11,933 nt of DNA from an uncultured Clostridium sp. (GTDB lineage Bacteria; Bacillota; Clostridia; TANB77; CAG-508). The stretch lies in contig USFC01000049.1 in the NCBI GenBank assembly GCA_900553865.1, forward strand, positions 1-11,933. The letters are read 5' to 3'. Both the position numbers and the translations under genes were made by a program. Under the pieces are notes generated by a model, which did not search any database, had not been told where the DNA came from, and worked only from the letters and a program-made list of their open reading frames with translations. Numbering within the stretch: the stretch's first letter is position 1; every line of letters begins with the position of its first letter. Positions 7,451 to 11,933 of this stretch are shown in pieces.

Positions 7451-8109
7451 AGAAAATACAGAAGTAGTAGGTGCAAAGGGTAGAATATATAAAAGAAATA
7501 TTTTGCCTTTGGACCTTCTTTTTTGTTGTAAAATAATATGAATATAATTGATAGTGATGTGAAAAATGCACATAACAAGTAAATCTTCCATAAAATAGGT
7601 TGTTTTATTATATCTGGTACAAATCTTAAAAAGCATAGTACAACAGTAGAAATTGCCATAAATAATTTTGTATCTTTAAAAAGGTAAAAGCAAAACATTA
7701 ATAAAATGCCCCAGTATCCATAGTCGACTTTAACCAAAAAAGCAATAATACTTGTAAGTATAACGAGCAAAAAGCCAATTATTTTATTACTACATTTATC
7801 ATATGCAAATAGTGCAAAACAACCTAAAAATAAAGTGAAAAATATATTCAAGGTATATATTTCACTTGTGAAAGTAGATAAAAAGAGCATAAATGGAATT
7901 TGCGAAATAATTGCAAATATAAGTAATTTTAGCATATGCTTTTTAAAATTTTTAGTGTGAATATAGCCTTGAACTGCTTGAAATGCAAAAATGGGGAACG
8001 AAATTCTTCCAATTAAATTAAAAAAAGAAAAATGTCCAATAATAGCATCTCCTATATGGTCAAATAGCATTGTAATAATACCAATTATTTTTAAAATAAA
8101 GCTTGTCAT
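7444..8109 (-). CDS. TraX-family multispan membrane protein
   Basis: A 221-residue, very hydrophobic protein with about seven or eight predicted membrane segments. TraX-family signatures run in order: LKIIGIITMLFDHIGD (6-21), GRISFPIFAF (34-43), an HTKN motif (51-54), SQIPF (69-73), TLNIFFTLFLG (86-96), YGYWG (130-134) and the C-terminal FYIFYPLHLLLLY (206-218). The C-terminal motif is present, so the protein looks complete even though the last codons and stop fall in the palindrome. F-plasmid TraX acetylates pilin; chromosomal Firmicute members have no established substrate, and no conjugation gene is nearby. The start has AAGGAGG (8121-8127) 11 bp upstream and a promoter at 8134-8162. It is convergent with gpr and divergent from pgi. 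Confidence 0.88.
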   Translation of the reverse strand: MTSFILKIIGIITMLFDHIGDAIIGHFSFFNLIGRISFPIFAFQAVQGYIHTKNFKKHMLKLLIFAIISQIPFMLFLSTFTSEIYTLNIFFTLFLGCFALFAYDKCSNKIIGFLLVILTSIIAFLVKVDYGYWGILLMFCFYLFKDTKLFMAISTVVLCFLRFVPDIIKQPILWKIYLLCAFFTSLSIIFILFYNKKEGPKAKYFFYIFYPLHLLLLYFLN

Positions 8110-8133
8110 TTAAAATGTACCTCCTTGCAAAAT

Positions 8134-8162
8134 ATTATCTAACAAAACCAAACGAAAATCAA
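8134..8162 (-). promoter_or_regulatory. sigma-A type promoter of the traX-like gene
   Basis: On the minus strand TTGATT (8162-8157), a 17-bp spacer and GATAAT (8139-8134) lie about 24 bp before the ATG. A second, weaker pair (TTGTTA/TTTATA) lies further upstream. Called by eye. Confidence 0.5.
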
Positions 8163-8182
8163 TATATAAAGCTTAAAATATA

Positions 8183-8211
8183 TTGACTAACAATAAAAAC
8201 ATTGGTAGAAT
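8183..8211 (+). promoter_or_regulatory. sigma-A type promoter of pgi
   Basis: TTGACT (8183-8188), a 17-bp spacer and TAGAAT (8206-8211) give a near-consensus promoter 46 bp before the pgi ATG at 8258. The -35 TTG is also an in-frame TTG codon. A transcript starting near 8218 would exclude that codon and the ATG at 8216, which helps fix the start. Confidence 0.72.
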
Positions 8212-8242
8212 AGGTATGAAAATTAGAAAAATTGCAACAAAA

Positions 8243-8249
8243 GAGGAGG
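8243..8249 (+). promoter_or_regulatory. Shine-Dalgarno site that sets the pgi start
   Basis: GAGGAGG lies 8 bases before ATG 8258. Neither upstream in-frame candidate (TTG 8183, ATG 8216) has a comparable site. Confidence 0.8.
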
Positions 8250-8257
8250 AAGATATT

Positions 8258-9565
8258 ATGTCTAATGTAAAGCTAGAACTAAAATATTCTGGAATAGATA
8301 CAAAAGAATTATTAAAATATAAAGAAAAAGTTCAAAAAATACATGGTGAGTTACAAGAAAATAAAAATAAAAAAGATGAATTTTTAGGTTGGTTGAATCT
8401 ACCAACAGATTACAATAAAAAAGAATTTGAAAAAATAAAAAAATGTGCAGAAAAAATAAAAAAAGATTCTGAAGTGTTAGTAGTAATAGGAATAGGTGGC
8501 TCATATTTAGGAGCTAGGGCTGTTATAGAAAGTTTAACTAATACCTTTTACAATTTATTGCCACAAGAACAAAGAAAGACACCACAAATTTTATATGCAG
8601 GAAATAATATAAGTGGAAAATATTTAAGTGATTTATTAGAATTAATAGGAAATAGAGATTTGTCTATAAATGTAATATCAAAATCTGGAACGACTACAGA
8701 GCCAGCTATAGCTTTTAGATTTTTTAGAGAATTCATGGAAAATAAATATGGAATAAAAGAAGCAAGAAAAAGAATTTATGTAACAACAGACAAGGAAAGT
8801 GGAGCCTTAAAAACACTTGATAAAAAGGAAAAATACGAAACTTTTGTTATTCCTAAAAATGTAGGTGGCAGGTATTCTGTATTAACTCCAGTAGGGCTTC
8901 TTCCAATTGCTTGTGCTGGAATTGATATAGAAAAGTTGATGAATGGTGCAAAATTTGCACAAGAAAAATATAATGACGAAAATTTAAAATATAATGATTG
9001 TTATAAATATGCAGTTGCAAGAAATATACTATATGAAAGAAATAAGAATATAGAATTGCTGGTAAGTTATAAGCCAAATTTACATTTCTTTATAGAGTGG
9101 TGGAAGCAATTGTATGGTGAAAGTGAAGGAAAAGATGGTAAAGGAATTTTCCCAGCAGGAGCAGAGTTTACTACAGACTTGCATTCTTTGGGGCAATATA
9201 TACAACAGGGAAGAAGAAATCTATTTGAAACAGTTTTAGAGGTAGAAAAAGAAGAGTCAAATATAAAAATAAATATAGATGAAGATAATTTAGATGAATT
9301 AAACTATTTAGAAGGAAAAACTTTGGACTATGTAAATAAAAAAGCAATGGAAGGAACAATAGATGCGCATGTAGATGGAAATGTGCCCAATATAGTTATA
9401 AAAGTAGAAAAAATTGATGAAGAAACAATAGGCCATTTAATATATTTCTTTGAATTAGCTTGCGCAATGAGTGGGAAAATATTAGGAGTAAATCCATTTA
9501 ATCAACCAGGGGTAGAAAAATATAAGAAAAATATGTTTAAATTGCTTGGAAAAGAAGGATATTAA
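8258..9565 (+). CDS. pgi: glucose-6-phosphate isomerase
   Basis: A 435-residue cytoplasmic enzyme that interconverts glucose-6-phosphate and fructose-6-phosphate in glycolysis and gluconeogenesis. The SIS-fold phosphate-binding segments are GIGGSYLGARAVIESL (from residue 78) and SKSGTTTEP (141-149). PGI signature 1 is GGRYSVLTPVGL (203-214) and signature 2 is NQPGVEKYK (415-423). The probable catalytic Glu and His are in AEFTTDLHS (E303, H309), and the terminal Lys of signature 2 is K423. Length fits the Firmicute form. The start at 8258 is chosen from the Shine-Dalgarno site and promoter; a longer reading frame open to 8183 would run through the promoter. Monocistronic, divergent from traX; the next gene has its own promoter. 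Confidence 0.96.
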   Translation: MSNVKLELKYSGIDTKELLKYKEKVQKIHGELQENKNKKDEFLGWLNLPTDYNKKEFEKIKKCAEKIKKDSEVLVVIGIGGSYLGARAVIESLTNTFYNLLPQEQRKTPQILYAGNNISGKYLSDLLELIGNRDLSINVISKSGTTTEPAIAFRFFREFMENKYGIKEARKRIYVTTDKESGALKTLDKKEKYETFVIPKNVGGRYSVLTPVGLLPIACAGIDIEKLMNGAKFAQEKYNDENLKYNDCYKYAVARNILYERNKNIELLVSYKPNLHFFIEWWKQLYGESEGKDGKGIFPAGAEFTTDLHSLGQYIQQGRRNLFETVLEVEKEESNIKINIDEDNLDELNYLEGKTLDYVNKKAMEGTIDAHVDGNVPNIVIKVEKIDEETIGHLIYFFELACAMSGKILGVNPFNQPGVEKYKKNMFKLLGKEGY

Positions 9566-9604
9566 AAATCAAAAAATGTCATTTCATAATATTTTTTGTT
9601 GGTG

Positions 9605-9633
9605 TTGCAAAATGTAAAAGAAAATAGTATAAT
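9605..9633 (+). promoter_or_regulatory. sigma-A type promoter of the GT2 gene
   Basis: TTGCAA (9605-9610), a 17-bp spacer and a perfect TATAAT (9628-9633) lie 52 bp before the ATG at 9686. This makes the glycosyltransferase a separate transcription unit from pgi. Confidence 0.75.
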
Positions 9634-9685
9634 ATTTATGTGTAAATAATAAAATATATAAAGTTAAAAGGACAAGGAGTAAAAA

Positions 9686-10915
9686 ATGGAGTATCTATAT
9701 ATTATACAACAAGCGTTAGCTTGGTTAGTAACAATATTTTGGTTATACCAATTAATAGTTAGTGTATGTTCACTAGTAAAATTAAAGGAAAAGCCATTAT
9801 TAGAAGAAAAAGAAAATAGATTTATGGCAATTATACCTGCGCATAATGAAGCGGCAGTAGTTGCAAATTTAATAGAAAGTTTGAAAAATCAAAACTATCC
9901 TAAAAATTTGTATGATATTTATGTAATAGCAGATAACTGTACAGATAATACTGCAGAAGTAGCCAGAAATGCAGGTGCAATAGTTTATGAAAGATTTGAT
10001 GAAAGCAAAAAAACAAAAGGATATGCACTTCAATGGTTTTTAGCACAAAAAATAGAAGAAAATGCACCATATGATGCTTTTTGCGTATTTGATGCAGATA
10101 ATATAGCAGATGAAAACTTTTTGAAGGCAATGAACAAGAAATTATGTCAAGGAGAAAAAGTTGTTCAAGGCTATCGTGATATTAAAAACCCTACAGATAA
10201 TTGGATAACAGCAGGGTATGCAATATTCTATTGGACTATGAACCGTTTTTACCATTTAGCAAGATATAATTTAGGACTATCTCCATTGTTAAATGGAACA
10301 GGATTTATGGTAAGGTTTGATGTAATAAAACCTACAGGTTGGGATACAAATACTTTAACAGAGGATATAGAGTTTTCTTTAAAAAATATAATAGAAGGAA
10401 GAAAACTAGGTTGGGCAACAGATGCAATAGTATATGATGAACAGCCAACCGGTTTTAAACAATCTTGGTCACAAAGGTCAAGATGGACAGTAGGACATAT
10501 TCAATGTATAAAAGAATATACAGGTTTATTAGCAGAAGCAGTAAAAGAAAAGAAGACTTTAATGAATTTTGACGGACTTTTATATATATTAGGTAGTATA
10601 CCAATGTTTGTTGTAACAATTATACTATTATTACTAAATTTTGTAATATATTTAGCAAATGGAATGACAGCACAAGAATTATTAATAAATTGTTTACGTT
10701 ATTTAATACCAACATTTTTCTTGCCAATATTAACAGCAATATTAATTATGGTTTTAGAGAAAAAGCCTATAAAACCAATGATAAAAGGTTTAATATTTTA
10801 TCCATTGTTTTTAGGTTCATGGCTTTTAATTAACTTTAAATGTCTATTTGTAAGAAACACAAAATGGGAAAAAATCGAACACGTACGTGATATAAAAATA
10901 AATGAAGTAAATTAA
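9686..10915 (+). CDS. membrane GT2 family glycosyltransferase, cellulose-synthase/NodC-like
   Basis: A 409-residue processive-type GT2 enzyme. One N-terminal membrane segment (about 8-31) precedes a cytoplasmic GT-A catalytic domain, with three C-terminal segments (about 297-325, 336-357, 367-386). Catalytic-domain landmarks are IIPAHNEAAVV (49-59), NCTDNT (84-89), the metal-binding DAD (136-138), TED (225-227, catalytic base) and QRSRW (263-267). TED plus QxxRW is the signature of enzymes that build beta-linked polysaccharides such as cellulose, hyaluronan, chitin oligomers or poly-GlcNAc. Neither the sugar nor the product can be told from sequence, and no partner (PilZ, deacetylase or export gene) is beside it. 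Start supported by AAGGAG, 7 bases upstream. Monocistronic between a strong promoter and a strong terminator. Confidence 0.92.
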   Translation: MEYLYIIQQALAWLVTIFWLYQLIVSVCSLVKLKEKPLLEEKENRFMAIIPAHNEAAVVANLIESLKNQNYPKNLYDIYVIADNCTDNTAEVARNAGAIVYERFDESKKTKGYALQWFLAQKIEENAPYDAFCVFDADNIADENFLKAMNKKLCQGEKVVQGYRDIKNPTDNWITAGYAIFYWTMNRFYHLARYNLGLSPLLNGTGFMVRFDVIKPTGWDTNTLTEDIEFSLKNIIEGRKLGWATDAIVYDEQPTGFKQSWSQRSRWTVGHIQCIKEYTGLLAEAVKEKKTLMNFDGLLYILGSIPMFVVTIILLLLNFVIYLANGMTAQELLINCLRYLIPTFFLPILTAILIMVLEKKPIKPMIKGLIFYPLFLGSWLLINFKCLFVRNTKWEKIEHVRDIKINEVN

Positions 10916-10920
10916 AAAAT

Positions 10921-10971
10921 AAATATGGTTAGTAGTTATCAATATTTTAGATAATTACTAACCATATTTTT
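10921..10971. terminator. strong bidirectional terminator between the GT2 and Fic genes
   Basis: A 20-bp stem (10921-10940 with 10950-10969, one G-U pair) with a 9-base loop is followed by TTTTT on the plus strand. On the minus strand the outgoing side reads through the A run at 10915-10920, giving a T-rich tail. It separates two convergent units, consistent with use in both directions. Confidence 0.85.
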
Positions 10972-11018
10972 GCAATTTAATAAGTCTAATTATAGGTAAA
11001 TTTCTATAATAAATAAAA

Positions 11019-11708
11019 TTATCTTTCTAAATTATTTTGTAATTTTTCTATATTTTTAGATATTCCAGAAACTATTGCAGTATGAATTAAAGAATTTAAA
11101 TGTTCAGGTTCAGGACAATATTCTTCAGGAATAGCTGATAATACAAATTTATCCCTAATACTAAATTGTGTAATTTTACCACTACTATCAAATTTTCTTG
11201 TTAAATTATCAAGCAAAACACCTAAATCTAAAGGAAAATCATGCTCTCTTGAAAATTGAGTAGCAAATGTTAATGTAGTTCTAGTATTACCATCTCTAAA
11301 AGGATGAATTGCCCAAAATTCAGTAAGATACTTAGTAAAAATAGCACTTTTTTGATCTAAGGTAAGTGCAGCCCAATTAGTATTATTAATTTTTTCTAAG
11401 CAATCAGATAATTCTTTTTCAATATTTTTAGGATCTGTATAATTAAGACTAAGACCTGGAATTACTATTTCTTGTTTATAAATAGGAACTTCTCTAAATT
11501 CACCTGCCCAATCAAAAATATCTTCAAAAATATGTTTATGAATAGCTTTAATGTAAGAAATATCAAAGTTAGTACGGAAAGTTTCTTTTATATTAAGAAA
11601 TTTTGAAAAAGTAATATCTTTTTCAGCTGAATTTAAAGTATTATAGTCAGTAATACCAAGTCTATTTTTTAAAGTTCCGTTTTCTTGAATATAAGGGTCT
11701 TTAATCAT
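11019..11708 (-). CDS. Fic-domain protein, toxin of a Fic/VbhA-like pair
   Basis: A 229-residue Fic protein. Fic enzymes usually transfer AMP from ATP to a hydroxyl of a target protein. The substrate-positioning region IHKHIFEDIFDWAGEFR (56-72) and the active loop HPFRDGNTRTTL (135-146) are clear: catalytic H135, metal-binding D139 and anion-hole R143 are present. The second Arg of the canonical HxFx(D/E)GNxRxxR motif is Leu (L146). That Arg normally holds the ATP gamma-phosphate and is the target of the inhibitory Glu. From memory, a related Fic group in gut Firmicutes has HPFREGNTRT with the same change, so this may be a subfamily trait. ATG 11708 is chosen over ATGs at 11720 and further upstream because AAGGA lies 11 bp away and MIKDPY matches Fic N termini. 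It overlaps the antitoxin by 8 bp, implying coupled translation. Confidence 0.9.
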   Translation of the reverse strand: MIKDPYIQENGTLKNRLGITDYNTLNSAEKDITFSKFLNIKETFRTNFDISYIKAIHKHIFEDIFDWAGEFREVPIYKQEIVIPGLSLNYTDPKNIEKELSDCLEKINNTNWAALTLDQKSAIFTKYLTEFWAIHPFRDGNTRTTLTFATQFSREHDFPLDLGVLLDNLTRKFDSSGKITQFSIRDKFVLSAIPEEYCPEPEHLNSLIHTAIVSGISKNIEKLQNNLER

Positions 11709-11907
11709 TATTTTCACCATCCTTTTTATACAATTCAATAATTTTTCTTTGAACTTCTTCAATTTCAGTTTTACCATCAACGTATTCTTTTACTATTTTT
11801 AAAGCTTCATCACTTGGAAAATCAGTTCCTGTAATAGAAATTGCAAGAGCTGTTTTTACAATTTCTTTTCTTTGTTCTCTAGTTGTATTTTTTATTGATA
11901 AATCCAT
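11701..11907 (-). CDS. VbhA-like antitoxin
   Basis: A 68-residue, charged, helical protein directly upstream of and overlapping the Fic gene. The layout (RKEIVKTALAISITGTDF, then PSDEALKIVKEYVDGKTEIEEVQ) resembles VbhA-family antitoxins, with a central helix followed by a helix ending in the YxxGxI-like turn (YVDGKT, 42-47). In VbhA an (S/T)xxxE(G/N) motif places Glu in the Fic active site. The aligned stretch here is S24 to T28-D29, so the Glu appears to be missing. Start ATG 11905-11907 is preceded by AGAGGAAA. Its promoter lies beyond the window. The family call rests mainly on gene context and pattern similarity. Confidence 0.72.
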   Translation of the reverse strand: MDLSIKNTTREQRKEIVKTALAISITGTDFPSDEALKIVKEYVDGKTEIEEVQRKIIELYKKDGENND

Positions 11908-11933
11908 AAAATTTCCTCTTTCTTTTAAATTAT

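Noticed and set aside
7397..7636. Minus-strand frame through the palindromes
   Set aside because: It is a shadow of traX in another frame, ending in repeat sequence; no family pattern.
8183..8257. Longer pgi N terminus from TTG 8183 or ATG 8216
   Set aside because: It would translate the promoter itself; the only strong Shine-Dalgarno site precedes ATG 8258.
9570..9600. Terminator after pgi
   Set aside because: An A-run/T-run pairing is possible but is entirely A-T with a large interior, so too weak to call.
11709..11780. Upstream extension of the Fic protein
   Set aside because: The extra 24 residues are antitoxin coding sequence read in another frame, with no homologous Fic N terminus.
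1..11933. CRISPR array, complete insertion sequence, prophage genes, integrase or origin
   Set aside because: No regularly spaced repeats, transposase, integrase, phage or replication-initiator gene was seen.

Overview
The window is AT-rich DNA, read as a stretch of chromosome from a low-GC, spore-forming Firmicute, most likely a gut-type member of the Clostridia. Arginine is mostly AGA/AGG, Shine-Dalgarno sites are strong (AAGGAGG type), and promoters are housekeeping type with 16-17 bp spacers. The spore germination protease Gpr marks the host as an endospore former. The species cannot be named from this sequence.

Layout: (1) 1-63 is the 3' part of tRNA-Asn(GTT), followed by its terminator and a long hairpin that ends the opposing gene. 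(2) 234-596 (-) encodes a small zinc-ribbon/TM2 membrane protein, divergent from the next operon. (3) 766-7385 (+) holds five co-directional genes with gaps of 42-66 bp: murB (split by a one-base frameshift), a yvcK/glmR-like gene, a GH133-type glycogen debranching enzyme, holA and gpr. They link cell-wall precursor supply, glycogen use, replication and sporulation. (4) A pair of palindromes (7391-7450) separates gpr from a convergent TraX-family membrane protein gene (7444-8109, -). (5) Divergent from traX, with its own promoter, is pgi (8258-9565). A monocistronic membrane GT2 glycosyltransferase (9686-10915) follows with its own promoter. (6) A strong two-way terminator (10921-10971) precedes a minus-strand toxin-antitoxin pair: a Fic-domain protein (11019-11708) whose start overlaps the end of a VbhA-like antitoxin (11701-11907).

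How the genes relate: debranching enzyme and Pgi are both carbon-storage/glycolysis enzymes. YvcK/GlmR-type proteins tie sugar flux to UDP-GlcNAc, and MurB consumes a UDP-GlcNAc derivative, so the left two thirds reads as a carbon-to-wall neighbourhood with holA and gpr attached. The arrangement differs from the usual clostridial order: rapZ and whiA are not beside yvcK, rpsT is not between holA and gpr, and spoIIP is not after gpr.

I did not find a clearly new multi-gene system. The points most worth checking are the murB frameshift, the Fic/antitoxin pair in which both members of a known inhibitory contact appear to be missing, the hairpin that buries the gpr ribosome binding site, and the palindrome pair.
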